NCBI GenBank assembly: GCA_034698045.1
Contig: JAQGAU010000243.1
Coordinates: 1 to 33,286, forward strand
Reading direction: 5' to 3'
Source of the DNA: Paramacrobiotus richtersi
Lineage: Eukaryota > Tardigrada > Eutardigrada > Parachela > Macrobiotidae
Length of the DNA: 33,286 nucleotides
The notes under the pieces were generated by a model, which was not told the DNA's origin, searched no databases, and was given only the letters and a program-made list of their open reading frames with translations. Numbering within the stretch: position 1 is the stretch's first letter; each line of letters starts with the position of its first letter. The position numbers and the translations under genes were made by a program. This document shows, in pieces, positions 1 to 12,327 of this stretch.

Positions 1-1289
1 TTTGTGTTCAACATTTCACAGATCTTGTGCGAAACGGCGAGTTTTTTCGCAAATTGGTCAGCAAAAGTTCGCTTCCGCTGTACGTAGATTATAGGCTTTT
101 GATACCAAGAATTCAAAACAAGCGGTGTTGCGGCATAACCAAAGAGTATGGCAAGATTTCTAACCGCCATTCTAGAATTTAACTGTCGAAAACGCAGACG
201 GAGCTGCATCGGAAAAAACTGCAAGACCCCCCTTAAAAATCCGTATGAGCCACAAAATCCACAGTACTGAAATGGCGAATCCTTAACGTCCGCCGTCGAT
301 TTAAAATTTGCAACCTGGGTAATGAGCCGACCGATCTCCGGCTGATGGGTATTGAGAATTTTTGGCATATTTCGCGGACACTGGCCAGTCTGCCGCTTAC
401 ATCCGTGCTGCCGTGCAGAATATCATAGCGAGAAAAGTGACTGTGAATCAGCATACTGCGGGGCCGAACTGTAGCATAACCAATTTACCTAGTATGAGGT
501 ACGTACGATCACAAAGTTTTGTCCAGAGCCTTTATATCTTCTCATCCGTGCCCTCTATCGAGTAACCATTTCGATATCTCGATCGTAAGCTCGTATCGTT
601 CGGTCGGTGGTGTACGCGTCGCGGCGGCGCCCTCAACCAGACCCAACCTCCCGTTGCCGATGCATTGCGTAGAATCGGTCAGTGATGACGAAGAGATTCC
701 CATGCTGAAATAACACGTTCTCGTCACCTGCCAGTCTTCAAGCATTTTGCTGTTTTCACTGCTTGAATCAAAATGGTCACATTTTTATTCATAATATTTT
801 GCTCTCTCGCTTTTCTTTGTGCTGGTGATGTGCATCCGGGCTCTTTAATGTATCAAGACGTTGGTCTTTTATTGATTTATTTTGTCTCGGAAAAAAGAGC
901 ACTTCAGTACAAATGCGAACTAGAGAAAGTTAGCCTAGGGAAAAAGAGTTCAATAAATAATTAACGACGAGAACCGTTCAACCGGGAAGTATACAAGCCG
1001 CTGGGAGTTGTGTAGCGGAGGCGGCACGGTCTCCATTGAGTCAGACTAGGTAAGTTCCTCGTTTTCCGACAGCTTAATTAATTATTGATGCGCATACAAG
1101 CGACACAGACGCTTAGAAACATTTCAAGGTCCGTAAATATTTAATAAAGCGGAAGCTGTGATTTTCTCTTCCTGTCAATCTGGAATAAATCCCGTGCAAA
1201 CACATATCCACTCGTTCATTTGAATGCTATAGACTAGCTGGAACACAGGCTGTTGATTCTCTAACGGTTATCAAGTAACTCAAGTCAAA
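1..1289. other. Upstream stretch with no supported coding gene
   Basis: I see no recognisable protein, RNA gene or repeat here. Open frames are short and lack family features. The last part probably holds the 5' leader of the gene starting at 1290: a good donor (AG then GTAAGT) at 1050 and an acceptor (ACACAG) ending at 1248 would remove a 199-base leader intron. This is inferred from splice signals only. Confidence 0.4.
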
Positions 1290-1586
1290 ATGTACGAAAA
1301 ATGGAGTAAGATACTGACACTGGCAATTCTGTGCGTTCTGTTGGGCGGTGACCTTTGTTACGCTAATCCCCGTGCCCGTTTATCGCCGCTTCTACAGCAA
1401 CTGCAGGCCCATGCCGGCTACGGAAATACGGAACCCGTTGGTGACCTTTTGTTGGTAAACAACGAGGACAGTCCGCTGTTGGAACAACGCCGTCCGGAAT
1501 TCGATTTTGATCAGCTGAATCTACCGGACATGCAGCGGAAACGGGCGGAAGCTAGACGGCTGGATTTCCGTACACAGGGATGGTAA
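1290..1586 (+). CDS. Small secreted protein, candidate prohormone (98 aa)
   Basis: A single open frame starts at an ATG in good context (TCAAAATG). Residues 1-25 form a classic signal peptide (MYEKWSK followed by a Leu/Ile-rich core, ending near CYA), leaving about 73 residues with no cysteine. The mature part has basic cleavage-like sites: RR near residue 68, then RKR near residue 84. Processing there would give an acidic peptide beginning PEFDFDQLN and a C-terminal peptide beginning AEARRLDF and ending TQGW. No glycine precedes the basic sites, so these would not be amidated. I recognise no known neuropeptide family. AATAAA signals occur at 1952 and 2329. A small structural secreted protein is equally possible. 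Confidence 0.6.
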   Translation: MYEKWSKILTLAILCVLLGGDLCYANPRARLSPLLQQLQAHAGYGNTEPVGDLLLVNNEDSPLLEQRRPEFDFDQLNLPDMQRKRAEARRLDFRTQGW

Positions 1587-3163
1587 CAACAACGTGCTCG
1601 ATTATTTATGTGGGGTTTTTGTTATTCGTTCGTTGTCACATCGACTGTAATGATCAGCTGCAAGAAGGACATTCTTTAATCCCGTACCGCGTTGACTATA
1701 AAGTGAAAATTTTAATGCCAGCTGATTGGTAATATTTTTATGATGGTTACCTGTGCTTAGACATGTACCGAGAAGGTTTAAATCTTTCGCCATTTGTTTA
1801 ATTGTATGCGTGAAGAATTGCTTTTCACTTACTATTTTTGTTACAAACTTTTAATACGGCTATGGACGATCTCTGCAATACCATTGTGCGTGCGGCTATA
1901 TGCGAGTTCACTGTCATTTTCAGCATAAATTTTCCCTATAGTCTGGTGCATAATAAAGGTGCATTGGCGCGCGGGCGGTCTAATCACGAGAAGCATCTAA
2001 TCGGCCTAATCATGGTGAACTCTCTTTGTTGTTTCTTTGAGCTTTGACCACTCTTCTGTCACCATAAACCATACACTTGATTCTTCGTTTTTTTTCTGCT
2101 GTTAAAGTTATCATTATATGTGCAGCACTGAAACATACAATCATCGTCGCCAAAAGTACCGATCACATAGCTGTATTTCCTGTCTAACATACTGGCTTTA
2201 CTGGACTTCTTTCTGTATACTGAAAGACAGACGACAGGCTCTTTGATTAACTTTAACTATAACCACATTCCCGGCGATCTTTCTATTTATGTATAACTTT
2301 TGTGTAACATTTTACAGACGTATGAGTCAATAAACCAAACAAACAAGCGTTCTTCGGCGAAGTGAAACTGCTCGCTAGACACTGTCTAGTCCCTTTTGGT
2401 CTCGGTCACCTTCAGGATACATTAAAAACCAAGTTGATGGGTATTTACTTCCCCAGGATAAGCTATAACAAAGCTTCGAAATGACATATTAAAGAGACAC
2501 TGAACATGTTAGATTATGTTTCTTCCTGGCACACATCCACCTGTCACCATATACTTCCGCCGGTGCCCATTTCCTCAGCGGTGAAAAAGGGAACAGCGGC
2601 TAATCCGGATCAACTGCACCTGTAATTGCATCGATCGATCCGTCTCCAGTTCACGGTACAAAGTGCCGGGCGTAGTGTAGTCATGAATTTCTGTGTTGTA
2701 ATGATAACAGATTTTAACTAATAGTTCCTTATGCTGACACTTTAAGCGCTTGAATACGACCGCAACAATAGTAGCACAGCTGACAGATTAAGGTAAGAAA
2801 CGGTAATATGGCCAGATTCTTGTGAATAACACAAATAACAGAGTGTTCTTTGCAGGGTCCTTTTTGTGTGGAACTGCAAGTGCATTTCACGAGCGCAGCA
2901 AGAGTGTTTTGGAAAACTGCGAGGTCGATTTCGGAGCAAGTTATTGTCTTCATTTTATAAACTGTGCTTTTGACGTTAAACTGTTAGAATTTGGGTGTGA
3001 TGACGTCATCAGCTGGTGCATTGTGAAGAGCAGCTTTTAGTACATATGATACTTTATGATGTTAGCTAGTACTGTAAACCATGCATTCCCAATTCCTCTG
3101 GGTTGCTTAGCGGTTTTGTTTACACCAGCTAGTGGTGCTTAGACCAATGGACAGGCTGTAGTG
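1587..3163. other. 3' flank and intergenic stretch
   Basis: This contains the probable 3' untranslated region of the preceding gene, with AATAAA at 1952-1957 and 2329-2334, and then the 5' flank of the guanylyl cyclase locus. Open frames here are short and carry no recognisable domain. I see no RNA gene or clear repeat. Confidence 0.4.
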
Positions 3164-4306
3164 ATGTATGGGCTCCTGGTTATCCTGCTCATTCGCGGCA
3201 TCATCTGCGTCTCCCTATCCGTGTGCCATTTATGGGAATCAGACTCCTATTACGCTCCCCTTGTCCGCACCGCGGCATTCCTGGATTTGGGTATCCAGCA
3301 GGCCAGTCAGTTGTTGGCAGCGCGGAATATCACGCTGCGGATGGTACGACGGAATGTGGGACCGGCGTGCTCGCGAGGACAGCAGACGGCGGTGCGCGTG
3401 GTGTACGATATGCTGTACAGTGGGCAACGGTGTAGTGTCATTGTGGGAATGGGTAGGTTGTATGGGTTGAGCAGCGTGTGACGTATGTACACAGGTAGTC
3501 ATAGCTAATCAATGCAACAACCGGTTGTCTCACTTATCTGATTAGAATCTGCAGTTATGCAGTAATCAGGACTTCACGTGTTTGTATATAATAACACAGG
3601 ATAATAAACAGTTGCTTTGTTTAAAGGGAACTGCAAAAAGGTTGGAAGATAGGTCAACTTGTTTTATGTTTCAGCGTTTAAGTATAGAGATCCGCGGTAA
3701 CACCCAGCTGATTTTTGCAACTGTACCGGCCCTCTCGTGTCAGCTGGAACATTTTTTATCATGTCTTTTATTGAGTACTTAAATTACACACTTCGAAAAA
3801 TATAGTGGGACTTGTATAATAATAACACAGGACAGCGACGATGGATTGGTACAAATAAGTCAAACTATCGCAGAATCAGCTGCGAAGTAATGGTCAGTAT
3901 ACGTACTTTCTCATTGTAGGTTGCGCCCGCACCGTTAGCGTTTTATACGGATTCGCCCGGTACTTCCAGTGCCCCTTACTAGCCCTCCCCGGCGCGGGCC
4001 TAACTTCCGTCCAATCCAACTCCTCCATCCACGATTTCCCCCTACTGGTACAGCCGACCTTCAGTCTATCCGACCTGACCGAGTTTATCGTCACGTTCCT
4101 CTTGCACCATAACTATACGCATCTCAGCGTGATACGCGATGATTCGTACAGTTTCTTCAAGGATCTCAGTTTGAGCTTTGTTAAGGTGCTACGGGAGATG
4201 GATTATAACCTGTACAGGGAAACGGATGAGCAAGCGGTACGGAGTAAAGTTGCGTCGATGGAGGTGTACGGGTCGGTACTGCTGAATGCCAATGAGAGAT
4301 CACGGG
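3164..4306 (+). CDS. Alternative N-terminal exon pair of a receptor guanylyl cyclase, or truncated duplicate
   Basis: Two exons, 3164-3452 and 3920-4306, encode a signal peptide (MYGLLVILLIRGIICVSLS) and the N-terminal half of an ANF-receptor type ligand-binding domain. Motifs shared with the two complete receptors are WESDSYY, NVGPAC, LYGF, IPGAG-like LPGAG, QPTFS, IRDDSYSF and NERSR. Exon 2 is 387 bases long, exactly as in both complete paralogues, and both exons end in phase 1 with intact donors (GTAGGT and GTAAAT). No matching downstream exons follow before the next copy begins at 5136. The pair could splice in phase to the shared exon at 6515, giving a receptor of about 1050 residues with a different ligand-binding lobe. 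The other reading is a truncated duplicate. Preserved frames and splice sites favour use of the pair. Confidence 0.7.
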
Positions 4307-5135
4307 GTAAATATATCGAATAAGATATTGAATTTTATTACCCTTTATTTTATTACCCTCGGTATCATGATCTGGTCAGTTTCAAAACCGGCTTTTTCTG
4401 GTACTTACGTTTTGTAGTTTTTGTAATTTTTTTACTCCCATTCCCGAGTACTGTAGAACATAGCCGGACAAAACCGGTAAAAAGGAAAGAAAGGCGCCTT
4501 CAAAGGATACGTGCGGATGCACATTACAGTCACATTCTGTAACCGATCAATATATCGACAAACATGCAGCACAGGTGTCTGTCTTTGTATCGGCTGCCGT
4601 ATATACTGTACACAATCCACACGTACAATTTGTTGCCAATCCCATACACAAACCAAGCCGCATGTGGATTGACTGTAATCCCAGACGCCAACTCGACCCG
4701 AAAGAATCGAGTGCGCACCTGTTTAACTGTTTATACAACGTCTCTCCTATCGATTCCCATCGTCCTTCCTTGATATAATCCATCTGTCTCCAGCAGAAAA
4801 AAAACAATCTATATTAATGATTATACGTATTCGTAAAGGTCACGGTGGGCGGGACATTAGCCCGATCTATTTATTCTTCCGATCATAGAGACATTAAGCT
4901 GGCACGTCAATTACGTAATGAACAGATCCTTATAATGGATTGATACTGAAGAAAGCCAATCAGATGCGCATGACTGCGCGCGCCGCGTTCGCCAACCACC
5001 CCATCTCTTTTGTTCCCATCACGTTCCCGATTTATCCCCCATTTACACCGACCGCTTTCTCGTCCGGTGACAATTATGTTCTAGTTGTAATCCCAACCGC
5101 CAAGAAATGATTACGCAGCGAGCAACCGGGAAAAG

Positions 5136-8100
5136 ATGCGCGGATTGATAGTGTACCTCGTGTTGGTCAATATGCTCAGTGAAGGACATACTGCCGGGTT
5201 GCCGAGTAACTTGACCGTGTGTTTTATGTGGGAGAGTGATTCGTACTACTCGAGTTATGAGCGGGTAGCGGCGTTTGTTGATCTGGCCATCTATCATGCC
5301 AATAATTATGTGCTGAATGATGCGATTCGACTGCGGAAGGTGTACAGGAATGCCGGGCCGGCGTGTATTAAAAGCCAGAGTGCCGCGGTCACCGCCATGT
5401 ATGGACTGCTGCAGTCCGGAGAGACCTGCCATCTGATTATCGGAGCCAGTAAGTGCTGTGTGCATGGTGTTTGTATGGAATTATTCGAGGTTAAATTTGC
5501 ACAGTTTCCGCGTGTTTTTGGCCGATGTAGGCGTCCCCGGAAACGTTGTAGTAGTTGTAGTCACGCACGTTAGGCGATTTTCTATGCATTGCCATAAATT
5601 AATATCGGCGAAATCAAAGCCATAGCGCATCTGCTAGCATTACACCGAGCTATTTTGTTATTTTTATTAGCCAGAACATCGATATGATATTATAGCCTCC
5701 AATAATCCGGTTATTGCGCAACAGCGGCAAGCATCGTAAACAAAAGTCCTTCTCAAATAATATTCAGTGTTTTATCGAAACTTCTTGAAACTTTCATCAT
5801 AAATGTACATACATGTGATAATCGTTGTATTATGTTTGTAATACAGTAAAGTACGCTTACGCGTGACAATCACGTTCTCCAACACCCACACTTTTTCGCA
5901 TAATCATATTGACACGCAGCGCCTTCTGTAATCTGATGCTGCACATAAATTTAAACAGATCCTCAAGTATCGTATCAAATGTCTGATTGTTCACAGGTTG
6001 CCCATATACAACCGTCGCACTATACGGTTTCGCGGAAGCTCTCGACATCGCCATGATGTCCATTCCCGGCGCCGGTGTGACATACCTCCAGTCCGAATCC
6101 ACCTCCGCCACGTTTCCCTTACTCATCCAGCCGACGTTCAGTTTCAGTGACTTTGCCAGGTTTCTCATTGATCTACTGGTCTTTCGCAAATTCATCCACA
6201 TGACCATTATTCGCGATGAGTCCTTCTCGTTCTTTGCTAATCTGGTGGAGAGTCTAACGAGAACCATGCGAGATGTCAATTTTACCATGTTCCGTGGTAC
6301 TAATGTTGTGTCGGTCAGGAGTTTGCGGGCTACTGTCGACACATACCGGCAGATACTGGAGAGCGCTAATGAACGGTCACGGTGTACGTAAACAAGAAAC
6401 GACACACAAGCGCAATGATAATTAACACCTTTTTGTAACTAATACTGTAGTTTCTGTTGTACAGCTAACGATGACATTACTAAATTAAATGCATTAGGTG
6501 CGTTTTGTTTATAGTGATGCTCATCTTCGGACATGCTGACTGCGTTAGGAGTGTCATGGTATGGCTTTCGTTGCTACAACGAATCTAGCTGTCAAATTAC
6601 ATGAAATCATATCCGCAATTATTTGCAGCTTGTTGCTCACAGTTTGGGTTACACGAAAGGAGAACACGTAAGAAGGATATTTCCGTTCGTTAGACATTCA
6701 ATTTCCCATAGATTACCGTTCTAGGTCTTCATAGCGGTGGAGCTCTTCGATTTGCCAACGTATTGGGGCCGGATCGACCCGACCATCGGCGATACGTCGG
6801 ATAGTGTAAGCGCATAATTACCTCGTTATATACATAGAATTCATTTCACAAAGTACTTTGTCTTTTTGATAACATTTTTACGGTCCTCGTGTCAAGGTTT
6901 TGTGAAAATTGGGAACGGAGAAAAATACCATAGATATTCATCCATATTAAAGGTGTGACCCATACAACATGGGTCATAGAATCTGGGACATATAATAAAC
7001 ACATATTCTTTTATATAAACCTTGTATATAAATTTTAATATAAATTTTACATATAAATTTTATAAGTTAAAGGTATAAATATAAGTTAATATAAATTTTA
7101 TATATAAATGTTATATATAAATAAATAATTTTCATGGATTCCTAACGCGGTGTATTTGTGTAGTAGCATGCATCCCAGTTCTGAGAAAAATAGTGTTACG
7201 AAACAGCAGCATTCGGTAGCACAATGCTTTATTGAAGTGATACTGGAGTTTGTACATAGTGACACGCTACGGCATATTGACGATACGGTTAACATGAAAT
7301 TGTTAATCACGTACCATTTAGGACGCGGCCACAGCGTACAAGAGCCTGTTAGTGGCGCAGCTATTGGATGATAGCACGCGCGGCACCGAAGAGGAGATCT
7401 TCAATCTGGCCGTCACACGCTTGGCCCATGAGAAGTACAACTACACGTTCGGGCCACTGGAGTCGATTGATGTGGTGTTGCGCAATCACTACGAAGCCAT
7501 TATGGTCTACGCTAGTGTGCTGTATGATCTGTTGGATGAAAATCTCAACTATACCGATGGGGATGTGGTCGTTAGTAGAATGTCCAATAATTCATTTAAG
7601 AATCCTCTCGGTGGGACGATGTACTTTGGGAACAGTCGACAACGGGAGAAGGGATACATTTTGAAGCACTACAATGCAGAAACGGATAAATACGAAGTAA
7701 GAACGCAGATTATTTGACCAGCGGATAATATACCCTTCTTCACTGAACAAATATTGATACTATGAAAGACAATAAAACGGTGCAACGACTTTCAACAACG
7801 AGAAATTCTCGGTTCAGTGCTAACTGATAAGCAAGTATTTCATAACGATTAAACTTAACTTAATGTTTGAATAGAGCAGTAAGTTGTGTTCTCCTCTGGG
7901 GCAGACTGTTATCCAATTCAAGCCGCACAACAACATCACCTACCGGCGGATGTTCAACTACAGCTGGCCCAATCGAAAGAATCGCGACGAGCTCCCACCG
8001 GACGAACCGATTTGTGGCTACCGTAACGACAAGTGCCAACAAACCGGCCTATCACCAACCACTCTCGGGTTGGCCGTTGGCTTGCCTCTGATTTTCATTG

Positions 8101-11100
8101 CGGCCATTGTTGCGATTGGAGCCTACGTTTTCCTCCAATTCTGGTACGTGACAGTTATTGTTTAATCACGTGCAGTAATCCGTTCAACTTGTGCTAAACA
8201 ACATGCATACTGTTATCCTGATGTTATTTTTAGGCAGTCCCGATTGGACTTTAATCCCAATTGGTGGCGGATTAATGTGGAAGATCTGGATATTAAAAGT
8301 CCCCGAGCAGCCAGTAGTTCCAAGAAGACACTGGTAAAATGACGATCAATTTGTCTATAGTCGATATTTACTTGAAACCAGGAAAATTCCATAGCGAAGT
8401 ACACACACAGGAGGAACCAGCAAGGCATCCACGCACTATTCAGCCTACATGTGCGATCTGTTTGCAATGTATAACGGCACAATGGTCGGACTGATTGAAG
8501 TTATGGACCGTAAACTGACGCCCACACGGGAACTAACCGATGAGCTCAAACTGGTAAAGGTCACCACCACACCCTGCAAACGATCTCCTATTCATGTGGC
8601 CGAATAACATTGTTGTTTACCGTTTAAAAATGAACTTTTTCTTGATGTATTCAGAAAAATTTTGTGTATACAAATTCGTTATGAACTGTATCAGGAACTG
8701 TAGTTGATTTTTTTTACTGCAGATAAAGAAAACGGAAAATCCAAATCTCCAGCATTTCATCGGAATCGCGGTGGGTATCGACAATATCTGTCAATACATG
8801 GTCGGGGAGATTTGCTCAAAAGGCACGCTAACCAATGTGCTGGAGAGTCCAGTGATCAAGTTGGACTGGTTCTTTAAGAACCTCATCATCCGGGATCTGG
8901 TTTCGGTAAGGCAGAAGTTATTGTGCTCGTTCATAAGCGATAATTACAAAGCTCAGTCCCAACCACGAAGGAATCTAATCGGCCTTCAGTGGGACGTACT
9001 TCAGAATAATGCGAGTAATTAGATTTTGTACAGGCTTACAAGCTCATAATGAGCAGTAGCTGTATTAAGTCACTGTCTCGGTTAAGCAAGGTGATCTTTG
9101 CTTTCAGGGTATGACCTACCTTCACTCGACGCCCATCGCGTCACATGGTAACCTTAGCTCCAATACTTGCCAGTTAGACAACCGGTTTACGTTGAAAATT
9201 TCCGATTATGGCCTGTCGTTCTTCCGGAAAAAGGAAGACTTAATACCACCTAAAGCTAATGATTATGAGCGGGACTGGGAGTCACTTCTGTGGCGGGCAC
9301 CGGAACTGCTGCGGCAGGTGATGCCCGCCAGAGGGACACAAGTAAGTTCAAGGTCATTTGCAAGTAAAAAGCTCCCCGTTCCGGATTTGGGTTTGCTTGT
9401 TCATGAGCGATTATTACAAAGTCTATCGCTATGTCAAAGGCTCCAACGACGACACTAGTAACTAGTTCTTAATGCGACACTAAACTCTTAATCTGCCGAC
9501 TAATCAACACAGACAATTAAATATACACTTGTGCAGATGGTTGTGGCATCTGTTTCAGAAAGGAGATGTGTACAGTTACGCCATCATTCTCCAGCAGATT
9601 ATTCTCCGCAGCGGACCTTTTGAGCTTCCAGATGATCCACTGGATCTTTCGCCCAGAGAAATTTGTTTAGAGGTCAGCTATTGTTACCCAGTGTAATCAG
9701 CCTCGAAGCAAACCTTTGTGATGTTTTAAAATAGTACTGCTGAATGTTCCGTTGAATACTTCATTTCATTTTAAACAAGCTGTCTCTTTGTGGTAGGTGA
9801 TAGCGGCCAACATCCCCCCGGTACGTCCCCGTGTTCCCCGGTCTTCCTGTTCCAATGAGCTGTACGATCTGATGGAGCGCTGCTGGGAGGAAGTGCCGCT
9901 GGAACGGCCCACTTTCCAGAAGATTAAAGAACGTTTACTGAAGATTATGGGCAATGTGGGGGATAATGTCATTGATTCCCTGTTCAAGAGGATGGAGCAA
10001 TATGCCAGTGATTTGGAACAGAAGGTGGCCGAGCAGACACAGCAGTTTATGGATGAGAAGATGCGGTCGGAACAACTGCTCGGCGAATTGCTACCCAAGT
10101 AAGAACATGACCGTTCCTCCTATAAAACCGTCCTTGTACATAGAGGGTATTTCCATGGTTACTTACATGGTTACTTCCATGTACATGGTAGGATTTGTTT
10201 GTATCATTGTTTCTGAGCAGTACAGGTACATACATTAATACCTGTGCGTATACACTTCCTTTTCATTGACGTTAGAAGAATAATCAACGCAGCGTGTACG
10301 AGAATATCAGTGTTAGTATCATCAGTGTATTAAATCCATAATCCATTTATATGCTTTTCCGGGTTTCAGTGAAACGATTAGATGGTAATTTCCATTCAGG
10401 TTGGCGTTTTTCTTATGCCGCCTAGTCAGTAGTTCAATAAACAGCAATATTCCGGTAATTACGCACCACAAACTGGATAATCAATGTAAGATCAATATGA
10501 GTAAATTTGATCAGACTCATCCATTTGATATGCAATTTATAATTTTGTAACATTGCGTTTTGTATAGAACTTCTTTTATGATCGCTAATCTTGCTGTGAT
10601 TACGCTGATTATTCCTTTCCACAGACCGGTAGCTGCAGCGCTGACCAAAGGCCTCACCGTGGAGCCCGAGGCCTTCGACAGCGTGACCGTCTTCTTCAGC
10701 GACATTGTCGGCTTCACCACCATCTCCTCCAAGGGCACACCGCTGGACGTCATTGAACTGCTCAATAAACTGTATACTTTCTTCGATGAGGTCCTCATGC
10801 GGCATGATGTCTACAAGGTGGAGACCATTGGGGATGCCTACATGGTACATTATAGCTCGTTCCTCTTGACCTTGATTTGTTCATCTAAACGTCACATTGT
10901 AGGTCGCGTCGGGTTTGCCCATTCGGAATGGCAATAAGCACGTCATCCAGATCTGCGGGATGGCATTAGAGGTCGTGGCTGGAATTGCCAAGTTTGTGGT
11001 GCCGCATTTACCCACGGAGCCTGTACAGATACGAGTCGGCATAAATTCTGGTACGTGTATCTCGAACGCAAAATTGTGCACAATTTATACAAGGTTTTTC

Positions 11101-11558
11101 TTCAAACAGGCCCATGTGTTGCCGGAATCGTCGGAAAGAAAATGCCAAGATACTGCCTGTTAGTACATTTGTTCGTTTCGCATTGTTATTGAAATACATG
11201 ATTGTGCACAATTTGCAGATTTGGAGACACAGTGAATACAGCCTCCCGCATGGAATCTACCAGTGAACGTGAGCAATACGCTGAATTTCTCCGTTATTCG
11301 ATCTTGGATAATCAAACGATATAACTTTACATAATATTGACTCTGTCTGTTGTAATCATAGCCATGCGCATCCAAATCGGCTCAGAAACCCGCCGTCTGC
11401 TCGATCTCATCGGTGGATTTACCTGCTCGGAACGAGGAGAGGTTCCCATCAAGGTGCGATCGTTGATCGATCGACTCGATTGCAGTTGACTTTTTTATCT
11501 GTTTTTGTAGGGAAAGGGTATGGTTATAACACACTGGTTACTGGGGAAACTCCACTGA
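5136..11558 (+). CDS. Receptor guanylyl cyclase RGC-1 (natriuretic-peptide-receptor-like, ~1058 aa)
   Basis: A single-pass receptor that should make cGMP from GTP. Exons: 5136-5448, 5997-6383, 6515-6558, 6629-6667, 6725-6805, 7322-7696, 7905-8143, 8234-8333, 8395-8553, 8723-8905, 9108-9341, 9559-9672, 9797-10098, 10625-10844, 10903-11050, 11110-11158, 11219-11268, 11362-11453, 11511-11558; all phases agree. Domains: signal peptide 1-20; ANF-receptor ligand-binding domain to about 460; membrane span about 466-488; kinase-homology domain about 525-805; coiled-coil linker ([13 protein letters not shown]) about 812-850; class III cyclase about 857-1050. The kinase domain looks catalytically dead: the VAIK lysine position reads GLIEV and the HRD position reads SHGNL. 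The cyclase looks active: FSDIVGFT (metal Asp about 883), [10 protein letters not shown] (purine-selecting Glu about 923, metal Asp about 927), [19 protein letters not shown] (Cys about 995, Asn about 1002, Arg about 1006). Which invertebrate receptor type it matches cannot be told by eye. Confidence 0.93.
6997..7125. repeat. AT-rich degenerate tandem repeat inside an intron of RGC-1
   Basis: Units resembling ATATAAATTTTA recur several times, slightly degenerate, in the 516-base intron before exon 6 of RGC-1. The run is nearly pure A and T. It looks like a degenerate minisatellite; I see no further role. Confidence 0.6.
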
Positions 11559-11796
11559 GTGCAGCTGGTGGTTTCCGTTGTTTTGTAATACGATTGAAAC
11601 TTTCTACGAAAACCCATCTGGAACTGTTATGTATATGTATTTACGAACTGTGTTGGGAAATAACTATTTCCGGTGGATTGAACTGTGTGCACTGATGTAA
11701 TTTGCACCTTTAAGTCGCTCAAACAGAAACCTGTTAATGTCTGTACATAATTTATTCGAAACGGTTATCTGTACGAAGAGTTGTACAATCTTATGC

Positions 11797-11802
11797 AATA
11801 AA
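11797..11802 (+). promoter_or_regulatory. Polyadenylation signal AATAAA, first candidate for RGC-1
   Basis: A canonical AATAAA lies about 240 bases past the RGC-1 stop codon. Confidence 0.5.
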
Positions 11803-12135
11803 AACTCTATACCGTATCGGGATCGATAAAGCTGTGCTAATGTCCTTTTGCGACCAGTTCTGTTCAACATCTTCGTATAATTTCTTCTGTTAGCAATAAT
11901 AACAAAATCTAGCTGCACCGGTAATAGTCTACATTACCAAAATACTTTCAGCTGATAACGCGATCCGCACTGTTTCAGTACCGGTACCTGCACGAGGCGC
12001 TGTTTGCCTGTATTTCTAGTTGTAAAGTATGTTGACTGTATTGTCACTATTGTGTAACAAGTCCGAAAGCAACACTAATCTCTCGGTAGTACTAGTGCCT
12101 AAATGCGGCTTTTGTGTGTCGTTCCGGTTTTTCCT

Positions 12136-12141
12136 AATAAA
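12136..12141 (+). promoter_or_regulatory. Polyadenylation signal AATAAA, second candidate for RGC-1
   Basis: A canonical AATAAA is followed closely by a GT-rich stretch (CGTTTTTGTGTT), as expected of a strong poly(A) site. Use of this site would bring the RGC-1 transcript close to the convergent gene's 3' end. Confidence 0.5.
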
Positions 12142-12327
12142 ACGTTTTTGTGTTCAAAAAAAATAATCTCTCCGCTCCAACCACGCAATACTAGCCGTTT
12201 GTTTTAATTGCGCTCGTTCAAAACTTCGACAGCAGATAAACCCCTCTATCAAGCAAACTTCATCACATATACAAGATACAGCATAACTGCTGTGCCAAAC
12301 ACTCTAAACCAATCACCACAAACTACC

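Larger units (their letters stand above)
11559..12327. other. 3' untranslated region of RGC-1 and convergent intergenic space
   Basis: After the RGC-1 stop codon come two possible polyadenylation signals, at 11797 and 12136. The next gene is on the opposite strand and ends at 12328, so the two genes converge. I see no other gene here. Confidence 0.6.

Noticed and set aside
773..964. 63-codon frame starting with a signal-peptide-like stretch (MVTFLFIIFCSLAFLCAG)
   Set aside because: Only the first 18 residues look meaningful; the rest is unremarkable and no downstream exon could be linked. A first exon ending near GCTG/GTGATG is possible but unsupported.
3239..3502. Minus-strand frames opposite the first receptor exon
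   Set aside because: They are shadows; the plus strand carries the conserved WESDSYY and GPAC motifs.
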